Below are positions 18,968 through 28,350 of a stretch of 64,000 nucleotides of DNA, piece by piece. Numbering within the stretch: the stretch's first letter is position 1; each line of letters starts with the position of its first letter. Below the pieces are notes generated by a model. It saw only the letters and a list, made by a program, of their open reading frames with translations, was not told the origin of the DNA and did not search any database. This DNA is from Polaribacter septentrionalilitoris (GTDB lineage Bacteria > Bacteroidota > Bacteroidia > Flavobacteriales > Flavobacteriaceae). The position numbers were made by a program, and so were the translations under genes. The stretch lies in assembly GCF_009832745.1 (NCBI RefSeq), contig NZ_VRMJ01000032.1, positions 1-64,000 on the forward strand, read 5' to 3'.

Positions 18968-20302
18968 TTAAAGATTTCTTACTGCTTTTTTAAATTTACG
19001 ACCTCTGTCTTCATAGTTTTCAAACAAATCAAAACTTGCGCATGCTGGTGATAATAAAACAGCATCACCTCTTTCTGCTAATTTATGAGATACTTTTACT
19101 GCTTCTTCTGCTCCTGCTGTTTCTACAATCATATCTACAACATTCCCAAACGTTTTTTTAATTTTCTCATTATCCATACCTAGACAAACTATTGCTTTTA
19201 CTTTTTCGCGAACTAAAGGCAATAAATCATTATAATCGTTTCCTTTATCAACACCTCCAACAATCCAAACCGTAGATTTATCCATACATTCTAATGCATA
19301 AAAAGTTGCATTAACATTGGTTGCTTTAGAATCATTAATATATTCTACTCCTTTAATTTTTGCCACATTTTCTAAACGATGTTCTACCCCTTCAAAGTTT
19401 GACAAACTTTCTTTGATTGATTCTTTTCTAACTTTTAATAATTGCGCAGCCATTGTTGCTGCCATGGCATTCTTTGTATTGTGTTTTCCTTTTACTGATA
19501 AGGTTGATAATGGCATAATAAGTTTGTCTTTGTTTGTATTGATTATAATGTTATTGTCTTTTAAATATGCTCCGAATTCCAATTCTCTTTCAATTGAAAA
19601 CGGAACTAAATTTGCTTTTGTACTATTGTTTTTCAACCAATTATTAATGGCTTTATCATCTGCATCATAAATTAAATAATCGGTTGATTTTTGGTTCTTT
19701 GTGATTCTAAATTTTGAGGCTATATATTTATTAAAATCATAATCATATCTATCTAAATGATCTGGTGTAATATTGGTTAAAATGGCAATATGACTATTAA
19801 ACTCCTCAACACCATCTAACTGAAAACTACTAATCTCTAATACATAGTTTTCATAATTTTCTTCTGCTACTTGTTGTGCAAAGCTCAACCCAATATTTCC
19901 GGCAACACCAACATTTAACCCTGCATTTTTTAGAATGTGATGTGTTAATAGTGTTGTTGTTGTTTTTCCATTAGAACCTGTTATTCCAACAATAGTTGCC
20001 TCTGTAAATTGAGCTGCAAATTCTATCTCAGAAATTACAGGAATTGACAATTCTTTTAATTTTATAATTAAAGAAACTGTATCCGGAATTCCAGGGCTTT
20101 TCATCACAACATCTGCATTTATAATTTTGCTTTCTGTATGATTTTTCTCCTCAAAATCTATCTCGTTATGTATAAGAACTTTTTTATATTTTTTTGATAG
20201 CTCACCTTTGTCTGACACAAAAACTTCATATCCTTTTTTCTTTCCTAAAAGCGCAGTACCTACTCCACTTTCACCTCCACCAAGAATGACCAATCGTTTC
20301 AT
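18968..20302 (-). CDS. murD: UDP-N-acetylmuramoyl-L-alanine--D-glutamate ligase
   Basis: A cytoplasmic Mur ligase adding D-glutamate to UDP-MurNAc-L-Ala. GGGESGVGTALLGKKKG (residues 8-24) and the ATP loop GITGSNGKTTTTLLTHHI are visible, with NDSKATNVNATFYAL as the typical MurD acceptor region. Length 444 residues. It starts one base after the mraY stop. Confidence 0.97.
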   Translation of the reverse strand: MKRLVILGGGESGVGTALLGKKKGYEVFVSDKGELSKKYKKVLIHNEIDFEEKNHTESKIINADVVMKSPGIPDTVSLIIKLKELSIPVISEIEFAAQFTEATIVGITGSNGKTTTTLLTHHILKNAGLNVGVAGNIGLSFAQQVAEENYENYVLEISSFQLDGVEEFNSHIAILTNITPDHLDRYDYDFNKYIASKFRITKNQKSTDYLIYDADDKAINNWLKNNSTKANLVPFSIERELEFGAYLKDNNIIINTNKDKLIMPLSTLSVKGKHNTKNAMAATMAAQLLKVRKESIKESLSNFEGVEHRLENVAKIKGVEYINDSKATNVNATFYALECMDKSTVWIVGGVDKGNDYNDLLPLVREKVKAIVCLGMDNEKIKKTFGNVVDMIVETAGAEEAVKVSHKLAERGDAVLLSPACASFDLFENYEDRGRKFKKAVRNL

Positions 20303-20303
20303 T

Positions 20304-21530
20304 TTATCTCAACTTCAATGTTGCTACTGAAATTACTGCCAATAAGATTCCCACAATCCAAAAACGAACCACAATTTTACTTTCGTGATAACTCAATTTT
20401 TGATAATGATGATGTAATGGTGACATCTTAAAAATTCGTCTTCCTGCTCCAAATTTCTTTTTAGTGTATTTAAACCAAGACACTTGAAGGATTACCGATA
20501 AATTTTCTACAACAAAAATTCCTGCTAAAATGGGTAACAACAATTCTTTACGGATTGCAATTGCAATAACTGCAATAATTCCACCTATAGTTAAACTCCC
20601 AGTATCTCCCATAAAAACCTGAGCTGGATAGGTATTGTACCACAAAAAACCAATCAAAGCTCCTGCAAATGCCAAAATAAAAACGGTCATTTCTCCTGAA
20701 TTGGGGATGTACATAACATCTAAATAATCTGCAAAAATGATGTTACCTGAAACCCAAGCAAAAATTGCTAAAGTGACCACCATTATTGCTGATGACCCAG
20801 CTGCTAAACCATCAATTCCGTCTGTTAAATTTGCTCCGTTAGAAACCCCTGTTACAATAAAAACTGTGATAAATATGAAAATAATCCATCCATATTTTTC
20901 ATAACCATCACCTAAAAAACTCAGTGCTTTTGAATACTCTAACTCATTATTTTTAAAAAAAGGAACTGTTGTTTTTGTAGATTTATGAGCTTCACCAAAA
21001 ACCTTTTTTCTTCCGTTATTTTGAACAACTTGCTGCTCTACAGGAAGCTGCTCTTTGATGGTAACTCCATCATTAAAATACAACATAGAACCAACTATAA
21101 CCCCTAAACCAACTTGCCCAAGAACCTTAAACTTTCCTTTTAAACCCGCTTTATCTTTTTTAAATACTTTAATGTAATCGTCTAAAAAACCAATCATCCC
21201 CATCCAAACTGTTGTGACAATCAACAAAATGATGTAAATATTATCTAGTTTGGTTAATAAAACAGCAGGAATTAATGTTGCTAAAATGATGATAATTCCC
21301 CCCATTGTTGGAGTTCCTGATTTTTGCTTCTGACCTTCCAAACCTAAATCACGAACAGTCTCTCCAACTTGCTGTTTTCTTAAAAAATCAATGATTCTTT
21401 TTCCGTAAATTGCAGAAATTAAGATCGATAACACAAATGCTGCTGCTGCTCTAAACGTGATAAACTGAAACACACTTGCTCCAGGGAAACTGAATTCATT
21501 TTCTAAATATTCAAATAAATAATACAGCAT
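20304..21530 (-). CDS. mraY: phospho-N-acetylmuramoyl-pentapeptide-transferase
   Basis: A polytopic inner-membrane enzyme that moves phospho-MurNAc-pentapeptide onto undecaprenyl phosphate to make lipid [12 protein letters not shown], the [20 protein letters not shown] loop, [12 protein letters not shown] and [10 protein letters not shown] are MraY hallmarks. At 408 residues it is about 45 longer than the E. coli enzyme because of a hydrophilic loop near 160-205 with Gln and Lys runs ([16 protein letters not shown]), as in other Bacteroidetes. It lies between murE and murD with gaps of one base on each side. Confidence 0.97.
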   Translation of the reverse strand: MLYYLFEYLENEFSFPGASVFQFITFRAAAAFVLSILISAIYGKRIIDFLRKQQVGETVRDLGLEGQKQKSGTPTMGGIIIILATLIPAVLLTKLDNIYIILLIVTTVWMGMIGFLDDYIKVFKKDKAGLKGKFKVLGQVGLGVIVGSMLYFNDGVTIKEQLPVEQQVVQNNGRKKVFGEAHKSTKTTVPFFKNNELEYSKALSFLGDGYEKYGWIIFIFITVFIVTGVSNGANLTDGIDGLAAGSSAIMVVTLAIFAWVSGNIIFADYLDVMYIPNSGEMTVFILAFAGALIGFLWYNTYPAQVFMGDTGSLTIGGIIAVIAIAIRKELLLPILAGIFVVENLSVILQVSWFKYTKKKFGAGRRIFKMSPLHHHYQKLSYHESKIVVRFWIVGILLAVISVATLKLR

Positions 21531-21531
21531 T

Positions 21532-22998
21532 TTAGTTGTTTTTTAGTTGATTGAAACAATGGGTTACTTCTTCTAAGTCATTAAAATGAGAACGCACTCC
21601 ATTGACCTCTTGATAGTTTTCGTGTCCTTTTCCAGCAATTAAAATGATATCTCCATTTTTAGAAAATTTACAAGCTGTTTTTATAGCTTGCTTTCTATCT
21701 AAAATAGAGATCGTTTTTTTATAATTTTCAGCAGCAACACCCTCTTCCATTTCATCAAGAATGGTTTGCGGATTTTCAGTTCTAGGATTATCGGAAGTAA
21801 AAATGGCTTGATTGCTCAATTGCGAAGCAATATGTGCCATTTTTGGTCTTTTGGTTTTATCTCTATCTCCTCCACAACCCACAACTGTAATCAGTGTTTC
21901 ATTTCCTGTTCTAATATCATTAATGGTCTCTAAAACATTTTTTAATGCATCTGGAGTGTGTGCATAATCTACAATTGCTGTCACATTTTCATCAGAAATT
22001 ACATATTCAAATCGACCACTAACATTTTCTAATTGACTTACAATAGTTAGAATCTCTAGTTTTTCTAAGCCTAATAATTCTGCAGTTGCATAAATAGCCA
22101 GCAAATTATATGCATTAAATCCGCCTATCAATTTTGTCCAAACTTCTGTATCGTTAATTTTCAATAAACTTCCAGAAAACTGTTTTTCTAAAATTTTAGC
22201 CTTGTAATCTGCTATGGTTTTTGTAGCGTAACTGTATTTTTTAGCTTTTGTGTTTTGCAACATAAAACCACCATTTTTATCATCGATATTTGTAAGTGCA
22301 AATGCTGATTTTGGTAAGAAATCAAAAAATGATTTTTTTACATTTCTATACTCTGCAAATGTTTCATGATAATCTAAATGATCATGAGAGAGATTGGTAA
22401 AAATTCCGCCTGCAAAAGTTAACCCTTCAGTTCTTTTTTGATGAATTCCATGAGAACTCACCTCCATAAAACAATAATCGACACCAGCATCAATCATTTT
22501 ATCTAAATAACTATTGATTGTTATTGAATCTGGAGTGGTATGTGTTGCCTTAAACTCATCCTCATCTACTAAAATCTTAACTGTTGATAATAAACCAACC
22601 TTATATCCTGCTTTTTTAAACAATTGATACAATAATGATGCAATTGTAGTTTTCCCATTTGTACCAGTTACACCAACTAATGGTAATTTCTGAGAAGGAT
22701 TATCATAAAAATTAGCCGCTAAAATTGCTAGGGCAGTATTAGCATCTGCAACTTTAACATAAGTTATTCCTTCTTTTTTAACTTTAGGAAAATCTTCACA
22801 AACAATAGCAGAAGCACCCAACTCAATTGCTTTATCAATATATAAATGACCATCAACTGTAACTCCTTTTTGAGCCACAAAAACATCATTCTTTGATACT
22901 TTTCGAGAATCAAAAACAACAGCATTCACCTCAATATTTGTAAGTCCAAATACTTCTTGAATAGCAACTTGATATAATATGTCTTTTAAATTTTTCAG
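21532..22998 (-). CDS. murE: UDP-N-acetylmuramoyl-tripeptide synthetase (meso-DAP adding), probable CTG start
   Basis: A cytoplasmic Mur ligase that adds the third stem-peptide residue. [19 protein letters not shown] is the ATP loop, and DNPRTENP is the motif of enzymes selecting meso-diaminopimelate rather than lysine. The frame is open upstream of a GTG at 22929 through [19 protein letters not shown], the conserved N-terminus of flavobacterial MurE. An in-frame stop at 23013-23011 bounds it, and the span to the conserved start has no ATG, GTG or TTG. The likely start is therefore CTG at 22998-22996, one base after the ftsI stop, giving 488 residues. Confidence 0.92.
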   Translation of the reverse strand: MKNLKDILYQVAIQEVFGLTNIEVNAVVFDSRKVSKNDVFVAQKGVTVDGHLYIDKAIELGASAIVCEDFPKVKKEGITYVKVADANTALAILAANFYDNPSQKLPLVGVTGTNGKTTIASLLYQLFKKAGYKVGLLSTVKILVDEDEFKATHTTPDSITINSYLDKMIDAGVDYCFMEVSSHGIHQKRTEGLTFAGGIFTNLSHDHLDYHETFAEYRNVKKSFFDFLPKSAFALTNIDDKNGGFMLQNTKAKKYSYATKTIADYKAKILEKQFSGSLLKINDTEVWTKLIGGFNAYNLLAIYATAELLGLEKLEILTIVSQLENVSGRFEYVISDENVTAIVDYAHTPDALKNVLETINDIRTGNETLITVVGCGGDRDKTKRPKMAHIASQLSNQAIFTSDNPRTENPQTILDEMEEGVAAENYKKTISILDRKQAIKTACKFSKNGDIILIAGKGHENYQEVNGVRSHFNDLEEVTHCFNQLKNN

Positions 22999-22999
22999 C

Positions 23000-25018
23000 T
23001 TATGAAAGTTTTAAAATGATGGTTCTTCCTTTGATTAATTTTTCTCCTTTTTTTAGTGATTGAGACTTCACTTTACCTACTCCAGAGAGTTTTACTTTTA
23101 AACCAATATTCTCTAGTAGAGATAAAGCATCCATACCAGACATTCCTCTTACATCAGGAATTTCTTGATGATTTTTCTGAACTATTTTATCAAAATTTTG
23201 GTATTGATTTTCTATTGAAGTAAATTTTACTTCATCATCCACAGACTGTTTATCAACTGGAGTTGTGGTATAAATTTTTTGAGCAATTTCTTTAAAAACA
23301 GGCGCAGCAACTGTTGCACCATAATATCCTTTCTCTTTCTTTGGATCATGAATAACTACAATGCAAGAGTACTTAGGATGATCTGCAGGAAAAAAGCCCG
23401 CAAAAGAGGCTACATAATGCTTGGTCGAATAATAACCACCTTCCCATTCGCCTTTTTTATTTTTAATTCTTGGAATGTATTTTTTTGCAGTTCCTGTTTT
23501 TCCTGCCATTGAAAAGTTTGGAGAATAAATATTTTTTGCTGTTCCTTTTACAACAACATTTTCCATCACTTTACGAATCTTCTTTAACGTTTCTTCAGAA
23601 GCAATTTTTGGATTTACAACCTCAGTTTCAAATACTTTTTCGGTTTTATCTTCACGCCTTAATTCTTTGATAAACCTTGGTTTTACCATTACACCATTGT
23701 TTGCAACAGCATTATAAAACATTAAAGTTTGCATTGGCGTAACTGAAACTCCATACCCCCAAGACATCCATTCTAAAGAAATTTTATTCCAAGTTTTTTC
23801 TTTTGGATGTGGCACATAAGGCTTACCTTCTCCTTTAATTTGAAACCCTATTGGTTTTGTAAATCCGTATTCTTCAAGTTTAGAAACAAAACTCTTTGGA
23901 TTATCATCGTAATGTTTTCTAATGAGTTTTACAATTCCGACATTAGAAGAAACTTCAAAAACTCTTCCTGCAGAAATTTTACCATAACCACCTCTTCTTG
24001 AATCTTCTACTTTTTTTCTACTGATAAAAATTCGTCCTTTTTCAGTATCAACAACAGTAGATGTATCTATTTTCTTATCATCCAAAGCAATCATTAAACT
24101 TGCTAATTTAAATGTAGAACCAGGTTCGTGACTTTCCCAAACCGCATAATTTCTTTTTTCGTAATAGGTTCCCTTTGACGTTCTTCCTAAATTAGAAATG
24201 GCTTTAATTTCACCAGTCGCTGTTTCCATAACCACTGCACAACCATGGTCAGCTTCAAAATACTCTAGACTACCCAACAAAGCATGATGTGTAATATCCT
24301 GAATATTTACATCTATTGTAGTGATAATATCATGACCATCAATTGGTTCTTTTTCGTTAATATCATTGATTGGTTTCCACTGGTTTTTTGCTATTTTTTG
24401 TTTCCAGCGCAAACCATTTTCACCCTGCATAAACTCAGCAAAAGCACCTTCAATACCTGCTCCACCTCTAAAATCATCATAACCAATAGTTCGCTCTGCA
24501 ATTTTACCTATGGGATGTGCACGAACAGTTTTATGCTCTGCAATAAAACCTCCTTTATACACACCTCTATTAAAAATAGGAAATTGCTTTATTTTTAAAT
24601 AATCTGTATAACCAACATTTCTTGCAATCAACAAATATCGATTTCTTTTATTTTTGGCTTTTCGTAATTTATTCTGATAAAAGCGCTGAGACTTACCAAA
24701 CATTTTAGATAACTCCTTAGCCAAACCAGCAACATTTTTTTCAAAAACTCCGCTTTGAACCGCAGCCACAACATCCATTCGAATTGTGAATTTTGACATT
24801 GAAGTTGCCAACAAATTACCATCTGCAGCATACACGTTTCCTTTATTTGCGTAAATAGTATCTTGCTTTATCGTTAATTCTGTAGAAAGCTTTTTATATT
24901 TCTCACCTTCTTTGTACTGAATGGCAAATACTCGAAATACAATAGCCAATAAAAATAGCGTCATAAAAGCACCTACCAAGTAGAATTTTTTGAGTATGCT
25001 TTTTTTGTGAGTTGCCAA
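23000..25018 (-). CDS. ftsI: division-specific transpeptidase FtsI (PBP3/PBP2x type) with PASTA domain
   Basis: A class B penicillin-binding protein that crosslinks septal peptidoglycan in the periplasm. It has a membrane helix at about 12-32, a dimerisation region, and the transpeptidase motifs STFK (Ser301, Lys304), SSN (in SSNVGIVKLIR) and KTGTAKK. The last 60 residues (PDVRGMSGMDALSLLENIGL) form one PASTA domain, which E. coli FtsI lacks. Length 672 residues. The start is TTG at 25018-25016 (MATHKKSILKK); the next ATG lies inside the membrane helix. It follows ftsL by five bases. Confidence 0.95.
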   Translation of the reverse strand: MATHKKSILKKFYLVGAFMTLFLLAIVFRVFAIQYKEGEKYKKLSTELTIKQDTIYANKGNVYAADGNLLATSMSKFTIRMDVVAAVQSGVFEKNVAGLAKELSKMFGKSQRFYQNKLRKAKNKRNRYLLIARNVGYTDYLKIKQFPIFNRGVYKGGFIAEHKTVRAHPIGKIAERTIGYDDFRGGAGIEGAFAEFMQGENGLRWKQKIAKNQWKPINDINEKEPIDGHDIITTIDVNIQDITHHALLGSLEYFEADHGCAVVMETATGEIKAISNLGRTSKGTYYEKRNYAVWESHEPGSTFKLASLMIALDDKKIDTSTVVDTEKGRIFISRKKVEDSRRGGYGKISAGRVFEVSSNVGIVKLIRKHYDDNPKSFVSKLEEYGFTKPIGFQIKGEGKPYVPHPKEKTWNKISLEWMSWGYGVSVTPMQTLMFYNAVANNGVMVKPRFIKELRREDKTEKVFETEVVNPKIASEETLKKIRKVMENVVVKGTAKNIYSPNFSMAGKTGTAKKYIPRIKNKKGEWEGGYYSTKHYVASFAGFFPADHPKYSCIVVIHDPKKEKGYYGATVAAPVFKEIAQKIYTTTPVDKQSVDDEVKFTSIENQYQNFDKIVQKNHQEIPDVRGMSGMDALSLLENIGLKVKLSGVGKVKSQSLKKGEKLIKGRTIILKLS

Positions 25019-25023
25019 TTTTA

Positions 25024-25350
25024 TTATTGTTTAATAGTTACTTTTATTTTTTTTGGAGGAGTTAGTGACGGTTTTAATCCTCTTTCTTTTGCTTTTGCTC
25101 TGATATTCGACTCCATTTTCATTCGCATTAAAATAGTGCCTGTATCTACGTATTCTGCTCTTAACTCTCTTTTCTTTTTATTTAATTCTGATATTGTTAT
25201 CACTTTTTTATCAGCTCTATGCGCACTTGAAATCATCACTAAAAGCAAGATCACAACAAAAATGATGATTCGCCAATTTTTAAAAGCAGATTCATCTGTA
25301 AGAAAACTTCCTCTTAGAAAATCATATACTCCCTTTTTTACCTTAGACAT
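25024..25350 (-). CDS. ftsL: FtsL-like cell division protein
   Basis: A small bitopic membrane protein of 108 residues: a basic N-terminus, one membrane helix at about 27-43 (IIIFVVILLLVMISSAH) and a periplasmic coiled coil rich in Lys, Arg and Glu. Size, topology and position between rsmH and ftsI are those of FtsL, which forms a complex with FtsQ and a FtsB-like partner to switch on FtsW-FtsI. Primary sequence is little conserved, so the assignment is mainly by context. The C-terminus is unusually basic (LTPPKKIKVTIKQ). Confidence 0.85.
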   Translation of the reverse strand: MSKVKKGVYDFLRGSFLTDESAFKNWRIIIFVVILLLVMISSAHRADKKVITISELNKKKRELRAEYVDTGTILMRMKMESNIRAKAKERGLKPSLTPPKKIKVTIKQ

Positions 25351-25376
25351 CTTTTTTTGCTTTTACCACTTTGTCT

Positions 25377-26282
25377 TTAGTTTTTCAATTTCAACGTTGC
25401 TATTCTTAATTTAGCACTGCGAGCCCTGTTGTTAATTTTAATTTCCTGTGGGGTAGGCACTATTAACTTTCCAACTTTTTTCATGGGCTCATCACTGTTT
25501 CCAAAAACATCTTTCTCAGGCTCGCCGCTAAATAATCCTGTTCTTATAAAACGCTTTACCAACCTATCCTCTAATGAGTGGTATGAAATTACACTCAACC
25601 TTCCATTATCGGTTAACAAACCAGGAATTTGCATCAAAAATTCTTTCAACACCTCTAATTCTTCATTTACCTCTATTCGAATAGCTTGAAATATTTGCGC
25701 TAAAATCTTATGCTCTTTCGCTTTAGGCAAATACCGCTGTAAAACTTCTTTTAATTGAAAACTTGTTTCAATTTTTAATTGCTCTCTTTTCTCTACAATT
25801 GTTTTTGCAATATTTCTTGAATTTCTCAACTCTCCATACAGAAACAATATTTCAGCCAATTTTTCTTCTGAATATGAATTGATAATTTCTTTAGCTGATA
25901 TTTTGGATTTTTGATTCATTCTCATATCCAAATCACCATCAAAGCGAATTGAAAACCCTCTTTCAGCCTCATTAAATTGATGTGAAGAAACCCCTAAATC
26001 AGCCAAAACACCATCTACTTTTTTAACTCCGTGAAACCTCAAAAACCTTGAGAGGTATCTAAAATTTTCAGGAATTAAAACAAATCGTTCATCATCAATC
26101 ACGTTATTTTGTGCGTCAGGATCTTGATCAAAACCAAACAATTTCCCATTTTCACCAAGTCGATTTAAAATTTCTCTGGAATGACCTCCACCACCAAACG
26201 TAACATCTACATACACTCCATCTTCTTTAATAGCAAGCGCATCAACACTTTCATGAAGCAAAACTGGATTATGATAACTCAT
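25377..26282 (-). CDS. rsmH: 16S rRNA (cytosine-1402-N4)-methyltransferase
   Basis: A SAM-dependent methyltransferase (MraW) that makes N4-methyl-C1402 in the ribosomal P site. Motifs seen: DVTFGGGGHSREIL (SAM loop), LADLGVSSHQFNEAERGFSI and VISYHSLEDRLVKRF. Length 301 residues, normal. The ATG overlaps the 3' end of mraZ by 14 bases, as expected for a coupled first pair of the dcw operon. Confidence 0.97.
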   Translation of the reverse strand: MSYHNPVLLHESVDALAIKEDGVYVDVTFGGGGHSREILNRLGENGKLFGFDQDPDAQNNVIDDERFVLIPENFRYLSRFLRFHGVKKVDGVLADLGVSSHQFNEAERGFSIRFDGDLDMRMNQKSKISAKEIINSYSEEKLAEILFLYGELRNSRNIAKTIVEKREQLKIETSFQLKEVLQRYLPKAKEHKILAQIFQAIRIEVNEELEVLKEFLMQIPGLLTDNGRLSVISYHSLEDRLVKRFIRTGLFSGEPEKDVFGNSDEPMKKVGKLIVPTPQEIKINNRARSAKLRIATLKLKN

Positions 26283-26736
26283 CGAAATCTGTATTACCCA
26301 TTACTTCTTCTGCCAAATCTGCAAAATCATCTGCAGCATCATCAATCGCCTTTTCATATCGCTCTTTATCCCAAATCTCAATTATATTTACAGAAGAAGA
26401 CATCACTATTTGTTTTTGAATACCTGCAAATGCCAATAAATCTTTCGGAATCAATATTCTACCAGAAGCATCCATCTCAATCATTTTTACCCCAGCAGTA
26501 AACCTTCTTATGAAATCGTTATTTTTCTTTTTAAATCTATTCAATTTGCCAACCTTACTCATTTCAACATTCCACTCTTTCATTGGATACAATTCTAAAC
26601 AAGGTTGAAACACTGCTCTCTTAATCACAAAACCCTCTTGCAACACAGCAGCCAATTGCTTTTTATAGGCTGACGGAAACATCAATCTACCTTTAGCATC
26701 TGCTTTACACTCATATGTACCAATTAGGTTTATCAC
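26269..26736 (-). CDS. mraZ: transcriptional regulator MraZ
   Basis: A 155-residue AbrB-fold DNA-binding protein that represses the dcw operon in E. coli and forms rings of subunits. Two SpoVT-AbrB repeats are visible, each with its signature: DAKGRLMFPSAYK (residues 13-25) and DASGRILIPKDLL (near 90-102). The start is GTG at 26736-26734 (MINLIGTYECK), matching the conserved family start. Its own promoter carries three boxes at 10-bp spacing that fit the known MraZ target, so autorepression is likely. Confidence 0.95.
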   Translation of the reverse strand: MINLIGTYECKADAKGRLMFPSAYKKQLAAVLQEGFVIKRAVFQPCLELYPMKEWNVEMSKVGKLNRFKKKNNDFIRRFTAGVKMIEMDASGRILIPKDLLAFAGIQKQIVMSSSVNIIEIWDKERYEKAIDDAADDFADLAEEVMGNTDFDELS

Positions 26737-26757
26737 TCAAATAAGATTAGTTGATAT

Positions 26758-26765
26758 CAAAAATA
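26758..26765 (-). promoter_or_regulatory. dcw operon promoter -7 box (mraZ)
   Basis: CAAAAATA on the plus strand is TATTTTTG on the minus strand, an exact TAnnTTTG match, 22 bases upstream of the mraZ GTG start. It is the only clear promoter box seen ahead of the 13-gene cluster. Confidence 0.75.
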
Positions 26766-26776
26766 TATAAATTTTA

Positions 26777-26803
26777 CCACTTTTTACCACTTTTTGACAC
26801 ATT
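26777..26803 (-). promoter_or_regulatory. three MraZ boxes upstream of mraZ
   Basis: On the minus strand the boxes read AATGTGT, AAAGTGG and AAAGTGG at 26803-26797, 26793-26787 and 26783-26777, exactly 10 bases apart with 3-base spacers. This fits the AAAGTG(T/G) direct-repeat target described for mollicute MraZ; the first box has one mismatch. The array spans the expected -33 region, just upstream of the -7 box. Confidence 0.75.
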
Positions 26804-26906
26804 GTTGATAAATAACGTTTTTATTAACAATTGATTGCCCTAATTTTGACTTAGAATTTAAAAAACCAAGAAAATCGAAAAGCATATCTATTTCATAAAA
26901 AAGAAT

Positions 26907-26914
26907 TACATTTG
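26907..26914 (+). promoter_or_regulatory. promoter -7 box for the alpha/beta hydrolase operon
   Basis: TACATTTG fits TAnnTTTG. The predicted transcription start near 26921 excludes upstream in-frame TTG (26917) and ATG (26920) starts and supports the ATG at 26938. Confidence 0.65.
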
Positions 26915-26937
26915 CTTTGATGCGAAACGAGAAATCA

Positions 26938-27702
26938 ATGACTGACAAGTTAAAAACGGAAGGTAAATTTACGTATGCAGAAGCTGGAGAGGGACCTGCA
27001 ATCATTGTTTTACATGGATTAATGGGAGCCTTAAGTAATTTTGGAGATACATTTAACCATTTTTCTAACAATGGATACAAAGTTTTTATCCCTGAGTTAC
27101 CTTTATATACTTTACCACTTTTAAAAACCAATGTTAAAAATTTAGCTAAATTTTTGAAAGAATTTATGGAATTTAAAGGATTAGAAAATGCTATTCTTTT
27201 AGGTAATTCTTTAGGAGGACATATTGGTTTGTATTTTACAAAGCATTATCCAGAAAAAGTAAATGCTTTAGTATTGACAGGAAGTTCTGGACTCTATGAA
27301 AAAGCAATGGGTGATAGTTTTCCAAAAAGAGGAGACAGAGATTATGTAACTAAAAAAGCGCAAGACGTTTTTTATGACCCAGCAATTGCAACGGAAGAAT
27401 TGATTGATGATATTTTTAAAATCATTAATGATCGAAATTCTGTAATACGAACATTAGCTATTGCCAAAAGTGCAATTAGACATAATATGGCAAATGATTT
27501 ACCAGAAATGAAACAACCAACTTGTATCATTTGGGGAAAACAAGATGCTGTAACACCTCCTGAAGTAGCAGAAGACTTCCACAAATTATTGCCTGATTCT
27601 GATTTATTTTGGATTGATAAATGTGGACATGCAGCAATGATGGAAAGACCAGAAGAATTCAACAAAATTCTTCATGATTGGTTCATCTCAAGAAATATCT
27701 AA
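26938..27702 (+). CDS. alpha/beta hydrolase
   Basis: A 254-residue alpha/beta-hydrolase fold enzyme, probably an esterase or lipase-like cytoplasmic hydrolase. The oxyanion segment VLHGLMG, the nucleophile elbow GNSLGG (Ser in ILLGNSLGGHIGLYF), Asp in IIWGKQDAVTPP and His in IDKCGHAAMMERP make a complete catalytic triad. The start was chosen to fall downstream of the promoter box. It is followed after five bases by engB and is probably cotranscribed with it. The substrate is unknown. Confidence 0.85.
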   Translation: MTDKLKTEGKFTYAEAGEGPAIIVLHGLMGALSNFGDTFNHFSNNGYKVFIPELPLYTLPLLKTNVKNLAKFLKEFMEFKGLENAILLGNSLGGHIGLYFTKHYPEKVNALVLTGSSGLYEKAMGDSFPKRGDRDYVTKKAQDVFYDPAIATEELIDDIFKIINDRNSVIRTLAIAKSAIRHNMANDLPEMKQPTCIIWGKQDAVTPPEVAEDFHKLLPDSDLFWIDKCGHAAMMERPEEFNKILHDWFISRNI

Positions 27703-27707
27703 ACCTT

Positions 27708-28319
27708 ATGAAAATTACTTCAGCAGAATTCGTAATGAGCAATAGTAATGTTACGAAAGCTCCTAAAGATCGAATTCCAGAATATGCTTTTATTGGACGT
27801 TCTAACGTTGGTAAATCCTCGTTAATCAATATGTTGATGGAACGTAAAGATTTAGCAAAAATATCAGGAAAACCAGGAAAGACACAACTTATCAATCATT
27901 TTAAAATTAATGATTCTTGGTTTTTAGTAGATTTACCAGGTTATGGTTATGCAAAGGTTTCAAAAAAGAAAAGAGTTATTTTTCAATATTTTATAGAAAA
28001 CTATTTTAAGGAAAGAGAGCAATTGGTTTGTACATTTGTATTAATTGACTCTAGACACGACCCTCAAAAAATAGATTTAGATTTTATGCAGTTTTTAGGC
28101 GAAAATCAAATTCCGTTTTGTATTGTTTTTACCAAAGCTGATAAACTAGGAAGCTCAAAGCTGAACAAACAAATTACTTCTTACAAAAAGAAATTATTAA
28201 ATTATTGGGAATCTTTACCCACATCATTTGTAACCTCATCTTCAACAGGCTTTGGAAGAGAGGATTTTTTAAACTTTATTGGTGGCGTGAATGAAGATGT
28301 AAAAGACAATTTTAAATAA
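27708..28319 (+). CDS. engB: ribosome biogenesis GTP-binding protein EngB/YsxC
   Basis: A 203-residue TRAFAC GTPase needed for assembly of the large ribosomal subunit. G1 is GRSNVGKSS, G3 is DLPGYG and G4 is TKAD. The ATG at 27708 (MKITSAEFVMSNSNV) matches the family start; an in-frame TTG at 27678 lies inside the preceding gene and is not used here. Confidence 0.95.
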   Translation: MKITSAEFVMSNSNVTKAPKDRIPEYAFIGRSNVGKSSLINMLMERKDLAKISGKPGKTQLINHFKINDSWFLVDLPGYGYAKVSKKKRVIFQYFIENYFKEREQLVCTFVLIDSRHDPQKIDLDFMQFLGENQIPFCIVFTKADKLGSSKLNKQITSYKKKLLNYWESLPTSFVTSSSTGFGREDFLNFIGGVNEDVKDNFK

Positions 28320-28323
28320 CTTT

Positions 28324-28347
28324 TCTCGACAGGCGCTCGAAATGACA
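28324..28347. repeat. dispersed CTCGACnGCGCTCGA-type palindrome
   Basis: The engB to RluA spacer reads tctcgacaggcgctcgaaat followed by gaca, one degenerate unit of the same palindrome family that occurs as a pair at 38269-38313. Confidence 0.6.
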
Positions 28348-28350
28348 TAA

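Noticed and set aside
26784..27131. 115-codon frame on the minus strand
   Set aside because: It overlaps the well-supported hydrolase gene and the dcw promoter region and shows no protein family features.
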